NCBI RefSeq assembly: GCF_003397705.1
Contig: NZ_QJVB01000001.1
Coordinates: 431,086 to 495,085 of the forward strand
Length of the DNA: 64,000 nucleotides
Direction: 5' to 3'
Source: Gardnerella swidsinskii
GTDB taxonomy: Bacteria; Actinomycetota; Actinomycetes; Actinomycetales; Bifidobacteriaceae
Part shown: one piece after another, positions 1-8,946 of the stretch
How the letters are laid out: each line of letters begins with the position of its first letter
Numbering within the stretch: the first letter of the stretch is position 1
Notes under the pieces: generated by a model
Seen by the model: only the letters and a program-made list of their open reading frames with translations
Told to the model about the DNA's origin: nothing
Database searches by the model: none
Made by a program: the position numbers and the translations under genes

Positions 1-282
1 TACGTATTGGTCGCCATCGAGATTAATTGACTGAGCTTTCTTTGCAAAAACTACAGGAACTCCGCCAAAATGACGTGCTGCAACACATGCAATTCCAATA
101 CCAGAAGCTTCAATCGTAAGAATCTTAGTAATATTTGCGTCGCGGAAATGCTCAGCCCAAGCGGCTCCCATATGATCAAATAAATTCACATCGCACTGGT
201 GGTTCAAAAAAGCGTCTACTTTTAATACATTGCCTGGTTTTACGATACCATCTTGGAGAATGCGTTCTTCCAGTTCTTGCAC
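1..282 (-). CDS. xpt: Xanthine phosphoribosyltransferase, N-terminal part (gene runs off the window)
   Basis: Purine salvage enzyme joining xanthine to PRPP to give XMP in the cytoplasm. The visible 94 residues read [11 protein letters not shown], then [11 protein letters not shown] and [16 protein letters not shown], the N-terminal pattern and the start of the PRPP-binding region of the Xpt family. The start is GTG at 282, with a purine-rich AAGAAGG stretch about 8 nt upstream; this gives the usual Xpt N-terminus. The 3' part lies outside the window. It is divergent from the helicase gene. I looked for a purine riboswitch in the 189-bp gap and saw none of its conserved bases. Family call is firm; the exact start is likely. 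Confidence 0.85.
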   Translation of the reverse strand, partial: MQELEERILQDGIVKPGNVLKVDAFLNHQCDVNLFDHMGAAWAEHFRDANITKILTIEASGIGIACVAARHFGGVPVVFAKKAQSINLDGDQYV

Positions 283-471
283 GATGCGCCCCTTCTTACG
301 AACAATTACATTGCAGTACGCTCAAGCATACCCAAGTTCGTGACACAATACGAGTAAAAACGACTGCAGCATGTGGTAAACCTGATTAAATACGTGCGCA
401 ATTAAAACGTGGGGGCGTTTTATTGCTGAAGCTAAAACGTAGGTAATTGGCAGCATTAATGGAGTACAAGT

Positions 472-3462
472 ATGAGCGTAAGTATGGGCGCAAGTATGAA
501 TGCAAATATGAGTGCAAAAGATAGCGATTACGGATATGTAAGTGATTTGTTGGGGAATCCAGTTGATTCGTTCGATTCTGACGATCGTTTTTACGAGAAT
601 GTTGCGGATGTGAATGATTATGCCAACTACAGTTACGACGAGTATGCTGACGCTTACGCTAAAGAGCCTGATTTTACGCAGCAAGAATATGCGTCTGATC
701 AAGAATCAGTGCCTCCTCAAGAATCAGTGCCTCCTCAAGAATCAGTGCCTTCCCAACAAGAAGCTCTTGCCCAACAAGAACTGCTTCCTCAAGAATCTCA
801 AGAATATTCCCAAAATTTCGCACATTCTAGAGTTGCAGTTGACGCGCAAAAACTACTCGACGGCTTAAATCCGCAACAATCTCAAGCAGTCCAGTACGAC
901 GGACCGGCACTGCTTATTGGAGCAGGAGCTGGAAGCGGCAAAACGCGAGTTCTTACGCGAAGAATAGCTTGGATATTAAGCCAAAAAGGTGCCTGGCCAA
1001 GCCAAATTCTTGCCATCACTTTTACAAACAAAGCAGCTGCCGAAATGCGTGAACGTTTAAGCAAACTTATTGGTAGCGAAGCAAATACTATGTGGGTTTC
1101 GACGTTCCATTCTGCATGTGTGAAAATACTTCGCAGATCAGGACAGTATATTGGCTTAAAATCAGGCTTTTCTATTTACGATACTTCCGATTGCGAGCGA
1201 TTAGTAAAAATTATTGCAACAGAGCTTAACGTTGATATTAAGCGTTTTACGCCACGCAGCATTTTGGGCAAGATTTCGGATTGCAAAAATAGTTTAATCA
1301 CTTGGCGTGAGCAACTAGACATGTATGCTAACGATTACAAGCCTGGTGTTGCAGGTCAACAAATTGCGCACGCTGGCAATTCTGAAGCTGTTTACGCAAC
1401 TATTTATGCGGAATATCAGCATCGTTTATCTCAAGCAAATGCGGTTGATTTTGACGATTTAATTATGCGAACTGTGCAACTCATGCGCGAAGTACCAGAA
1501 GCTGCGCAATATTACCGCCATAAGTTCCGCTATATTCTTGTAGACGAGTATCAGGATACGAATCACGCTCAATACGAGCTTATTCGCGAGATTGCTGGAG
1601 TGGATGTAAAGCAAAATAGTGCAAATCCATCTCAGCAAAATAACACTCCTGCATCAATCACAGTTGTAGGCGACTCCGACCAGTCGATTTACGCTTTCCG
1701 CGGAGCAGATATTCGCAATATTCAAGACTTTGAAAAAGATTTCCCAAACGCTACAACTATTATGCTTGAGCAAAATTATCGCTCTACGCAAACTATTTTG
1801 GACGCTGCAAACGCAGTTATTTCGCATAATCAAGGACGAAAGCCTAAAAAATTGTGGACGGTATTAGGTAAGGGCACTCCAATTACTGGTTATGCAGCAG
1901 ACAGTGCTCAACAGGAAGCAGCTTGGGTTGCGCAAGAAATAGCGCGATTAGCAGGTGAAGAGGGCGTTGCTTATTCGGATATGGCGATTATGTATCGCGC
2001 TAATGCGCAGTCTCGTTCGCTGGAAGATGCGCTCGTTAAAGCAGGTCTTCCGTATCAGCTTGTTGGTGGCACGAAGTTTTACGAGCGTCGCGAAGTAAAA
2101 GATGCGCTCGCATACTTGCAATCTATGGCAAACCCAGATGACGATGTGAATATGCGTCGAATTTTGAATGTGCCTAAGCGTGGGCTTGGAGCGCGTGCGG
2201 AGGCTTTGTTAACGCTTTATGCTCAAACACAAGGAGTTAGCTTCTGGCAAGCTTTGGAACATTTGGAGTCAATCGAAGGTATGCCAACTCGCACTGCAAC
2301 CAAGCTTAAAGAGTTCCGCGAGCTTATGCACAACTTAATTACGTGTATGCAAAACAATGACTCGAAACCTTCTAAAGTTATTGACAGCATACTGAACGAC
2401 AGTGGTTTGCTGGAGGATTTGCAACGTTCTGAAGATCCTCAAGATGCCGCTCGCGTGGATAATTTGTCGCAATTGCAGTCGGTTGCAGCTGAGTATGAGC
2501 AGAATACGCCGGATGCTAGTGTTGCTGGTTTCCTTGAAACGACGGCGCTTGTGGCTGATTCGGATCAATTGCCGGATGAAAATGAGGACACTGGTAAAGT
2601 TACGTTGATGACGCTTCACACGGCTAAGGGTTTGGAGTATCCGGTTGTGTTCCTAACTGGCATGGAGCAGGGAACTTTTCCGCATTCTCGCGCTTTGGAA
2701 GACGATGGCGAGCTTTGCGAGGAGCGTCGTCTTGCTTATGTTGGTATTACGCGAGCTAAGCAGCGTTTGTATGTTACGCGTGCTGCTGTTCGTGCGCAAT
2801 GGGGGCAGGCTCAAGATATGCTTCCAAGCCAGTTTTTGGATGAGATTCCAGATAATTTGATTGATTGGAAGCGCAGAGAGTCTGATGTTGAGCGTTGGGG
2901 TGCTTCGTCTAGACGCGGCGATGATTTTGATAGCGATTTTGATAGTGATTTTGGCGGCGATTTTGATAGCGACTTCGGCGGCTGGGATGACGATTATAGC
3001 GATGCGTTTAGTGAAAAAACAACTTATGGTGGAAGCAGTTACAGTTCTGAAAAATCGCATGGCTCTAAGTCTTACGGAAGAAATAAATCGTATGGCTCGA
3101 GTTCTTACGGATCTTCTTACGGAAAGTCTTATAGCAAGTCTTATGGCTCTTCTTACGGATCTTCTTATTCTAAATCGAATTGGTCTAAGTCAAGTGCAGT
3201 AAAAACGCGCAAAGTTACCGCAAAAACTGCGGCTTCAACAAGCGCAACAAAAGTTGGTTCAACTTCCGCAGTTATGAATAAAGACAATCATCTAAATATT
3301 CAAGACTTCCAAGTTGGCGACAAAATTACTCACGATACTTACGGCTTAGGAACCGTGCTAGCAACGCAAGATAAGGGCAGAAACTCAATTATTACAGTCG
3401 ATTTCGGCTCCGATGGAGTAAAGCGACTAATGCTTAGAGTTGCACCAATCGAGAAATTATAA
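472..3462 (+). CDS. pcrA: ATP-dependent 3'-5' DNA helicase, PcrA/UvrD family
   Basis: SF1A helicase for nucleotide excision repair and removal of stalled replication or transcription complexes. The motor core begins near residue 125. It has the Walker A box GAGAGSGKT (about 150-160), TFTNKAA, the Walker B box VDEYQDTN (about 357), GDSDQSIYAFRGA, and the late motifs TLHTAKGLE and YVGITRAK. The last 50 residues (FQVGDKITHDTYGLGTV...) match the Tudor-like C-terminal domain that binds RNA polymerase in PcrA. At 996 aa it is longer than the usual 750-850 aa because of a Gln/Glu/Pro-rich N-terminal extension with PPQESV repeats, an Asp-rich FDSDF tract (about 818-848) and a Ser-Tyr-Gly tract (about 853-905). 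A GGAG stands before the ATG. Confidence 0.95.
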   Translation: MSVSMGASMNANMSAKDSDYGYVSDLLGNPVDSFDSDDRFYENVADVNDYANYSYDEYADAYAKEPDFTQQEYASDQESVPPQESVPPQESVPSQQEALAQQELLPQESQEYSQNFAHSRVAVDAQKLLDGLNPQQSQAVQYDGPALLIGAGAGSGKTRVLTRRIAWILSQKGAWPSQILAITFTNKAAAEMRERLSKLIGSEANTMWVSTFHSACVKILRRSGQYIGLKSGFSIYDTSDCERLVKIIATELNVDIKRFTPRSILGKISDCKNSLITWREQLDMYANDYKPGVAGQQIAHAGNSEAVYATIYAEYQHRLSQANAVDFDDLIMRTVQLMREVPEAAQYYRHKFRYILVDEYQDTNHAQYELIREIAGVDVKQNSANPSQQNNTPASITVVGDSDQSIYAFRGADIRNIQDFEKDFPNATTIMLEQNYRSTQTILDAANAVISHNQGRKPKKLWTVLGKGTPITGYAADSAQQEAAWVAQEIARLAGEEGVAYSDMAIMYRANAQSRSLEDALVKAGLPYQLVGGTKFYERREVKDALAYLQSMANPDDDVNMRRILNVPKRGLGARAEALLTLYAQTQGVSFWQALEHLESIEGMPTRTATKLKEFRELMHNLITCMQNNDSKPSKVIDSILNDSGLLEDLQRSEDPQDAARVDNLSQLQSVAAEYEQNTPDASVAGFLETTALVADSDQLPDENEDTGKVTLMTLHTAKGLEYPVVFLTGMEQGTFPHSRALEDDGELCEERRLAYVGITRAKQRLYVTRAAVRAQWGQAQDMLPSQFLDEIPDNLIDWKRRESDVERWGASSRRGDDFDSDFDSDFGGDFDSDFGGWDDDYSDAFSEKTTYGGSSYSSEKSHGSKSYGRNKSYGSSSYGSSYGKSYSKSYGSSYGSSYSKSNWSKSSAVKTRKVTAKTAASTSATKVGSTSAVMNKDNHLNIQDFQVGDKITHDTYGLGTVLATQDKGRNSIITVDFGSDGVKRLMLRVAPIEKL

Positions 3463-3604
3463 AATCTTCTATTTATGCACTTTAATGTAAGATAAATTTT
3501 TAACAAGGACGTGGCATTCGCGGGTGTGGGTGCCGAGAAGCGTGTTGCATTAACGAAAATGTGACACTAAAAAATAAAAACATACATTTAATGAGGTATA
3601 AATT

Positions 3605-4018
3605 ATGAAAAACAAATTATTCGCATCAATTCCTGCAATTATTTTCGGCTTGCTTATTGCCATTGCACCATTGACGTTTGCAAAGCCATGCTCAACCGGA
3701 GGCATGCACAAAATGCATATGATGATGCAACCTATGGCATGCTACTACACAGGTCGTGCAGCTGTTGGAATCGGCTTAGTTATTGCAGTACTTGGAATTA
3801 TTGCGTTATTTGTTAAAGAAAATGTTCGCATTGGTTTAAATATTGCTGTAGTTGTGAATGCTTTGCTTATGCTTGCTGTTACAACATTCCTTATTGGCGT
3901 GTGCAAGAGCCCAATGATGCATTGTGCATCCGTTATGCGCCCAACGTTGATTGTTCTGTCTGTGCTCGCATTGGTGTTCGCAGCTGTTTCCGTGTATTTG
4001 GATAATAAAGAAGATTAA
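3605..4018 (+). CDS. DUF4418 family membrane protein
   Basis: Four-helix membrane protein of 137 aa. Hydrophobic segments lie near residues 5-27, 50-70, 78-100 and 112-132. The first extracytoplasmic loop holds the Cys/His/Met-rich stretch KPCSTGGMHKMHMMMQPMAC, and a second cysteine loop (GVCKSPMMHCASV) follows helix three. It is the first gene of a three-gene run with the FtsX-type permease (39-bp gap) and its ATPase. DUF4418 has no established function; the Met/His/Cys loop could bind a soft metal, which is inference. SD: TGAGG 8 nt before ATG. Family call is from the sequence pattern and genomic partner. Confidence 0.8.
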   Translation: MKNKLFASIPAIIFGLLIAIAPLTFAKPCSTGGMHKMHMMMQPMACYYTGRAAVGIGLVIAVLGIIALFVKENVRIGLNIAVVVNALLMLAVTTFLIGVCKSPMMHCASVMRPTLIVLSVLALVFAAVSVYLDNKED

Positions 4019-4056
4019 TAGTTCAAATAGTTCGAAAAGCTTACTAAAGCAAAATT

Positions 4057-5268
4057 ATGCGCACTATTACGCTAAAGCGATTGCCGCTGGAAAATCTTAA
4101 ACGCAAGCCATTGCGCACTGCTGCACTTATTATTGTATCTGCGTGCTTGTCTGCAATATTTTTCGGCGGCTCGCTGATTTCTATGAATCTTGAACGCGGC
4201 TTGAACAGTATGCGAGAACGCATGGGAGCCGATATTATGGTTATCCCTCAAGGTACGCACACTAAGGCAGAAGCGTTGCTTACAAACAGTGGTTCAAGCA
4301 CTTTTTATTTCACTAACGATATTGAGAATTTAGTAAGACGCTCTCCGGGTGTGCAAAAGGCGAGTGCACAAACGTATATTTCTTCGCTTTCTGCAGGATG
4401 TTGCGCTGAAAAATTGCAAATTATTGGTTTTGATCCCGATTCTGATTTTGTTATAGGTCCTTGGATTTATTCTCAACATAAGCAGAAGTTACAAAAAGGC
4501 GAGATGATTGCTGGCGCAAATGTAATCGTGTCTTATATGAATACTGTTCGTCTTTTTGGACACCAATGGCCTGTAGCTGCACAGCTTGCAAAAACCGGCA
4601 CAAGCATTGATAATTCAGTGTTTGTGCGACGCGAAAGTGTGCCGCAAGTAGTTGAGTATTCAACGAAAGTAGGGCACACTGCTATTCCAAAGGAATATGC
4701 TAAAAAAGCAGTTTCTGCAGTACTTGTAAAAGTACAAAAGGGTTACAGCGCGCAAGAAGTTGCAAAAAATATTCGCAAAACAACTGGTCTTTCAAGCATT
4801 GGCATAGTTTTTCCGGGCGGAATTACAGCAACTACGCAAGCTAATCTTGGTGTTTTTACTCGCACGTTGACTTTTATAATTGCTGCGTGCTGGCTAGTTG
4901 GATTGCTAGTTTTAGTTGCAGTGTTTTCAACATCTGTAAACGAACGCAAAAAAGAGTTTGCTTCTCTTCGCATACTTGGCACAACAAGAAATATGCTTTT
5001 AGGCGTTGTCGTTAGGGAATCTGCGATACTTGGCTTAGTTGGTGGAGTATTGGGTGTTGGATCTGCAAGTCTTATATTGTTCCCTTACAGTTCTCTTATT
5101 TCTGAACAATTGCAGCTTCCGTATTTGGAAGTGACTGCGCTACCAGTAGCAGTGCTTATGTTAGTGTCTGTGCTACTTGCGCTTGTTGCAGTTGTTGTAG
5201 CTTCAGCGCTTACCACATTGCGTATTGCTATGCGCGAAACGTATTTGACACTTAGGTCAGGTGAGTAA
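4057..5268 (+). CDS. ABC transporter permease, FtsX/MacB type
   Basis: Membrane subunit (403 aa) of a MacB-like ABC transporter. It has the FtsX layout: one N-terminal helix (about 23-43), a large extracytoplasmic domain (about 45-265) with a cysteine pair (GCCAEKLQIIGFD), then three C-terminal helices (about 268-290, 312-335, 365-390). MacB-type systems usually move molecules by mechanotransmission from the periplasm or wall side rather than by alternating access. The ATPase gene begins two bases after the stop codon, so the two are co-translated. The substrate cannot be read from the sequence; the DUF4418 partner hints at a metal or metal-linked compound. Confidence 0.88.
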   Translation: MRTITLKRLPLENLKRKPLRTAALIIVSACLSAIFFGGSLISMNLERGLNSMRERMGADIMVIPQGTHTKAEALLTNSGSSTFYFTNDIENLVRRSPGVQKASAQTYISSLSAGCCAEKLQIIGFDPDSDFVIGPWIYSQHKQKLQKGEMIAGANVIVSYMNTVRLFGHQWPVAAQLAKTGTSIDNSVFVRRESVPQVVEYSTKVGHTAIPKEYAKKAVSAVLVKVQKGYSAQEVAKNIRKTTGLSSIGIVFPGGITATTQANLGVFTRTLTFIIAACWLVGLLVLVAVFSTSVNERKKEFASLRILGTTRNMLLGVVVRESAILGLVGGVLGVGSASLILFPYSSLISEQLQLPYLEVTALPVAVLMLVSVLLALVAVVVASALTTLRIAMRETYLTLRSGE

Positions 5269-5270
5269 GT

Positions 5271-6068
5271 ATGGAAGATAAGAGTCAAAAACTGCCAAGT
5301 AATGAGTTTGATATTTTACCTGTTGTTGAGCTTACTCGTGTAACTCGCGAATTTATGCGCAGAAAACACAAATTTTTTGCAGTAAATAACGTGAGTTTTG
5401 CGCTAAATAGCGGCGATTTTGTGGCAATCGTTGGAAAGTCAGGTAACGGAAAATCTACTTTACTAAATTTGATTGCTGGGTTATTGAAGCCAACGCATGG
5501 AAGTGTAAAAGTTTGCGGCGAAGAGATTTCTGAACGCACTTTTAGTGATGCAAAAATGTCTCGTTTGCGCGCATGTGATATAGGTTTTGTGACGCAATCG
5601 CAGACGCTTTTACAAAATCTTACTGTGCATGACAACATACTTTTACCTGTGCAAATTGCAGCTAGTGCTTGTGAAGTAAGTAAGTCTGGAATAAGTAAGG
5701 CTGAAGTAAGTAAGTCTGAAGTAAGTAAGTCTGAAGTAAGCGAAGATTTAAACGAGACTCGCGCGTTAGAACTTTGCAAGCAATTGCATATTGAAGATTT
5801 ACTGTGGTGCTACCCAAATGAGCTTTCGGGTGGTGAAATGCGTCGCGTAATGATTGTGCGCGCGCTAATAAACAATCCAAAGCTTCTTATTCTTGACGAG
5901 CCTACTGGCGATTTGGATGTAGAGCATACTCGCATAGTTGTGAAAATGTTGCGCGAGGCTGCAAAAAATGGTGTAGCAGTGCTCATGGTAACTCACGATG
6001 TTGAGGCTGCTCGCTGTGCGGATCGCACATACACAATGGATTGCGGATTGATTTGCCGGAGCGCTTGA
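5271..6068 (+). CDS. ABC transporter ATP-binding protein, LolD/MacB type
   Basis: ATPase (265 aa) that powers the permease encoded just upstream. Walker A is GKSGNGKST (about 54-62), the signature is LSGGEMRR, Walker B is LLILDEPTGDLD and the switch histidine is in MVTHD. Between the Q-loop region and the signature there is an insertion of about 28 residues made of imperfect five-residue repeats (SKSEV), encoded by a tandem 15-bp repeat at about 5675-5745. Such an insert is not normal for the family and lies in the helical subdomain, which contacts the permease. SD: AGGTGAG overlapping the upstream stop. Confidence 0.9.
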   Translation: MEDKSQKLPSNEFDILPVVELTRVTREFMRRKHKFFAVNNVSFALNSGDFVAIVGKSGNGKSTLLNLIAGLLKPTHGSVKVCGEEISERTFSDAKMSRLRACDIGFVTQSQTLLQNLTVHDNILLPVQIAASACEVSKSGISKAEVSKSEVSKSEVSEDLNETRALELCKQLHIEDLLWCYPNELSGGEMRRVMIVRALINNPKLLILDEPTGDLDVEHTRIVVKMLREAAKNGVAVLMVTHDVEAARCADRTYTMDCGLICRSA

Positions 6069-6200
6069 AGCGTAGCGCGCGTAGGCACTTCAATCCGGAA
6101 ACTCGCTTAAGTTGGAAGTCCAGTGGACTTCCAACGCGAGTTTCGTAGTGAGCGCGTTACTCGCGCGAGCGTTTTGGCTGGTTTGTGGAACATTTGCCGG
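6062..6200. repeat. Family 1 palindromic intergenic repeat, copy A (degenerate flanks)
   Basis: The core palindrome is at 6111-6135: 12-bp arms GTTGGAAGTCCA and TGGACTTCCAAC around a single G. It is flanked by ACTCGC on the left and GCGAGTTTCGTA on the right, as in the other copies. The left flank, normally CGACCTGCTTGAGCGCAGCAC, is degenerate here. It begins at the stop codon of the ABC ATPase gene and could act as a hairpin in that transcript. Confidence 0.8.
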
Positions 6201-6502
6201 GGAACTTACAACGTGAGTTTCGCGCTCAGTACGAAAAATATCAACAATTATTCTTACGGGTGTGTAGAATCAGAAACGATGCCTATTTTGTGTAAGCATC
6301 ATCTGGAGCCTTAGCCCATCAGTGGGTCGGCGCGCGGTAGTTATGGCGTTATTTCAACGTTTTAATACTTGCGCGTTCGTGTGTTAGCACGAAGAAGCAC
6401 TGGAGAGGCCGGCTCAGCGTGAATGATTTTAAGCGATTTTGCGATCGATTAAAAACTTGGTTCACGTTCCGTTCAGATAACGACAGAATTAAAGGATTAG
6501 CT
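6201..6502 (+). other. Leader region of the S4 gene
   Basis: Noncoding stretch between repeat copy A and the S4 start. It has a small hairpin TTCGTG-tgttag-CACGAA (6376-6393) about 110 nt before the ATG. An open frame runs in from 6419, but the S4 family N-terminus begins at 6503, so I treat 6419-6502 as leader. S4 represses its own synthesis in several bacteria through its mRNA leader, so this region is a reasonable place for that control; I see no specific match to a known S4-binding structure. Confidence 0.4.
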
Positions 6503-7129
6503 ATGACTAATATTCAGCGTTCTCGCCGTCAGGTGCGTCTTTCTCGCGCCCTCGGCATCGCTTTAACCCCAAAGGCTCAGCGTATCTTCGAGAAGCGTCC
6601 ATATGCTCCAGGTGAGCACGGTCGCACTCGTCGTCGCACCGAGTCCGATTACGCAGTACGTCTTCGCGAGAAGCAGCGTCTTCGCGCTCAGTACGGCATC
6701 TCCGAGAAGCAGCTTCGTGCTGCTTACGAGAAGGGTACGCACACTGCAGGCCAGACCGGTGACGCAATGCTCACCGATTTGGAAACTCGTCTTGATGCTT
6801 TGGTTTTGCGTGCAGGCTTTGCTCGCACCACCGCCCAGGCTCGTCAGTTTGTTGTACATCGTCATATTTTGGTTGATGGCAATCTTGTCGATCGCCCATC
6901 TTACCGTGTGAAGCCAGGTCAGACCATTCAGGTTCGTGCCAAGAGCCAGACCATGGTTCCATTCCAGATGGCTGCAGAAGGCGTTCATCGCGACGTTTTG
7001 CCAGCAGTTCCTGGTTACCTCGATGTGAATCTTGCCTCTTTGAAGGCTACTTTGACTCGTAAGCCGGAAGTCGATCAGATTCCAGTTGAAGTCAACATTC
7101 AGTACGTCGTCGAATACTACGCTCGTTAA
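6503..7129 (+). CDS. rpsD: 30S ribosomal protein S4
   Basis: Primary 16S rRNA-binding protein that starts assembly of the 30S body. The 208-aa product opens MTNIQRSRRQVRLSRALG and continues with RPYAPGEHGRTRRR, the usual S4 N-domain. The S4 RNA-binding motif (ETRLDALVLRAGFA...RPSYRVKPGQ) follows at about 92-155. The start at 6503 is chosen because it gives the normal family N-terminus and has AAAGGA 7 nt upstream; the longer frame from 6419 adds 28 unrelated residues. The gene stands alone here, away from other ribosomal protein genes, and is followed by a 10-bp hairpin. Confidence 0.97.
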   Translation: MTNIQRSRRQVRLSRALGIALTPKAQRIFEKRPYAPGEHGRTRRRTESDYAVRLREKQRLRAQYGISEKQLRAAYEKGTHTAGQTGDAMLTDLETRLDALVLRAGFARTTAQARQFVVHRHILVDGNLVDRPSYRVKPGQTIQVRAKSQTMVPFQMAAEGVHRDVLPAVPGYLDVNLASLKATLTRKPEVDQIPVEVNIQYVVEYYAR

Positions 7130-7160
7130 TTCGCCGATTTAATTCTTAAGGACATACCGC

Positions 7161-7196
7161 TTGACCCCTGTTGCGCATTCGCGTGGCAGGGGTCAA
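7161..7196 (+). terminator. Hairpin downstream of rpsD
   Basis: Perfect 10-bp inverted repeat TTGACCCCTG / CAGGGGTCAA with a 16-nt loop, 31 nt after the rpsD stop. No T-run follows, so it may stabilise the mRNA 3' end rather than act as a classical intrinsic terminator. Confidence 0.55.
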
Positions 7197-7205
7197 TGCG
7201 TTTGG

Positions 7206-7362
7206 CGCGACGACCTGCTTGAGCGCAGCACAGCGCGCGCGAAAGCAACTCGGAGCGGAAACTCGCTTAGGTTGGAAGTCCAGTGGACTTCCAACGCGAG
7301 TTTCGTAAGCGAGCGCTTATAGTGCGAGCTTTGGTCTGGCGTATCGCTCCAAACGTGGGTAA
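7206..7362. repeat. Family 1 palindromic intergenic repeat, copy B
   Basis: A well-preserved copy: left block CGACCTGCTTGAGCGCAGCA, then CAACTCGGAGCGGAAACTCGC, core palindrome at 7271-7295, right block GCGAGTTTCGTAAGCGAGC and a trailing GCTCCAAACGTG motif. It fills most of the 300-bp gap between rpsD and the phosphatase gene. The left arm carries an unpaired TTAG that the right arm lacks. Confidence 0.85.
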
Positions 7363-7429
7363 TTTTTCCGGCGTTTGTTGTCGCGCAACTTTCTGACGCT
7401 TATGTACCGCTTAGTGCAATAATGGAGCT

Positions 7430-8104
7430 ATGTTGCTGCATCTTTATTTAGTGCGTCACGGACAGACGCTATTTAATCGCTATAATCGACTGCAAGGCTG
7501 GTCAAATTCTCCACTTACTGAAAAAGGTTTGAAAGATGCGGACACGGCCGCAAAAAAGCTAGAAAATATTGCTTTTGCTGCAGCTTACTGCTCGGATACT
7601 ACGCGTGCGCAAATCACAGCACAACGTATTCTCGACGCAAATGAAGCTGCCGGTAACGCGCGCCCAAAGCTTGTAAGCGATATGCATTTTCGTGAGCAAT
7701 GCTACGGCTATTTTGAAGGTCAAGATATGCAAATGGCTTGGTGGGCTGCAGGAGCACCTCACGGAGCGCACACTTATAACGAAATCGTTGAAAAATTTGG
7801 GCTTGCAGCCACTCGTGACATGCTTAAAGAAGCGGATCCTTTCCACGATGCCGAGTCAGATATCGAATATTGGACTCGCGTAGAAGAAGGTTTTGCGTTA
7901 ATCGCTTCAAATTCTTTGCTTAACGATGGAGATAATGTTTTGCAAATTTCGCATGGCAACACTTTGCTAAGTCTTATGCACCGTTTTGCGCCTGCAGGCT
8001 ACGATTTAAGCGAGCGCCCGGCAAACGGAAGCGTAACTAGGCTCGATTTTGACACTACTAAACCTATTGATAACGCTATTACTATTCAAGGCTACAATGA
8101 GTAG
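7430..8104 (+). CDS. Histidine phosphatase family protein (phosphoglycerate mutase-like)
   Basis: Cytoplasmic phosphohydrolase of 224 aa in the branch-2 histidine phosphatase superfamily. The phospho-histidine motif LVRHGQT is at about 6-12 and the second histidine is in LQISHGNTLL (about 180). It aligns with the gpmB-like group, whose members act on varied phosphate esters, so the substrate is open. It differs clearly from the glycolytic gpmA gene at 32867. ATG preceded by AATGGAG, which serves as SD. It stands alone between repeat copy B and the DUF948 gene. Confidence 0.85.
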   Translation: MLLHLYLVRHGQTLFNRYNRLQGWSNSPLTEKGLKDADTAAKKLENIAFAAAYCSDTTRAQITAQRILDANEAAGNARPKLVSDMHFREQCYGYFEGQDMQMAWWAAGAPHGAHTYNEIVEKFGLAATRDMLKEADPFHDAESDIEYWTRVEEGFALIASNSLLNDGDNVLQISHGNTLLSLMHRFAPAGYDLSERPANGSVTRLDFDTTKPIDNAITIQGYNE

Positions 8105-8254
8105 CTTTTTGCTACAGCTTTCTTAACGTATGCGTCGTTACCGTTCGTTAGTCTTAAGTCATTGCGAATGGTTTTAACTGTAGTCTGATTTGCTGTTGTA
8201 TTAGCTTTCAGCGCGGTGAAGTCTTAAGCAAAAATGGTACAGAAAGAGGTTACG

Positions 8255-8701
8255 ATGAGCGTTGGAGACATAGCTGCTCTTATTGCCGCGATTGCGTTTA
8301 CTGTGCTTTCGGGTTTTTTGATTTATCCGCTAATTAGATTGGGCAAGTTGTTCGATCAGATTGCGAAAACTGTCAAAGAGTCGGGTGAGCATGCGATGCC
8401 TGCAATTGACGAGTCTGTGACGACGATTAAGCAAGTTAATAAGACTCTTGACGATGTAAACGCTGTTTCAGGAGCTACGCGCACAACTGTTACGAATATT
8501 GGTGCTCTTACTGATTTGTATGGTGCTTTCCTTGGAAAACCGCTCGTAAAAATTGCAGCTGCCGGTTACGCTCTAAAAGATACTGTTTCTTCTTTCTTCA
8601 ATAAGCCGACTGTGCCAACAGACAAGAATAGTGCCAATCGTAACGCTTCAAAAGAATCCTCTGATAAGAATGCAACTAAGAATGCAAGCAGGGGGGAGTA
8701 A
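8255..8701 (+). CDS. DUF948 domain-containing membrane-anchored protein
   Basis: Protein of 148 aa with one N-terminal helix (about 5-27: IAALIAAIAFTVLSGFLIYP), then an amphipathic region of the DUF948 type (IDESVTTIKQVNKTLDDV) and a hydrophilic Asn/Lys/Ser tail. The start at 8255 has AAAGAGG 6 nt upstream; an in-frame ATG at 8234 lacks a good site. It is co-translated with the next gene (TAATG overlap) and both precede alaS, a conserved actinobacterial arrangement. Function unknown; probably a coiled, membrane-tethered protein. Confidence 0.85.
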   Translation: MSVGDIAALIAAIAFTVLSGFLIYPLIRLGKLFDQIAKTVKESGEHAMPAIDESVTTIKQVNKTLDDVNAVSGATRTTVTNIGALTDLYGAFLGKPLVKIAAAGYALKDTVSSFFNKPTVPTDKNSANRNASKESSDKNATKNASRGE

Positions 8702-8946
8702 TGTTCAAGCGTTTATTTTGGATGTTTGTTGGCATTGTAATTGGTGTTCTTACAGTTACGAAGGCTCGTGCATATGTTAAAGCAAAAATGCCGTCTTCTG
8801 CTAGTCGTTTTATTTTTGATGAGGAACCGAAAAATATCACATTGCGCACAGTAATGGGATTGTTTAAAGATTTCAATACTAGCCGTAAAGAGCATGAAGC
8901 TGAGCTTAATTCTCGTTATGCTAATCGTAGAAATAGGGAATTTTAA
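8701..8946 (+). CDS. Small membrane protein upstream of alaS
   Basis: An 81-aa protein with one N-terminal helix (about 4-20: RLFWMFVGIVIGVLTVT) and a basic and acidic cytoplasmic tail. The start overlaps the preceding stop (TAATG) and has GGGGGAG as SD, so the two are translated as a pair. Position and size match the DUF6167-type protein found between the DUF948 gene and alaS in bifidobacteria; I assign that family by context and memory only. Confidence 0.7.
   Translation: MFKRLFWMFVGIVIGVLTVTKARAYVKAKMPSSASRFIFDEEPKNITLRTVMGLFKDFNTSRKEHEAELNSRYANRRNREF

Noticed and set aside
283..471. Purine riboswitch upstream of xpt
   Set aside because: I looked for the conserved bases of the purine aptamer on the minus strand and did not find them.
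6123..6314. Small open frame after the ABC ATPase gene
   Set aside because: It is made of repeat copy A and leader sequence; the same frame recurs in other family 1 copies.
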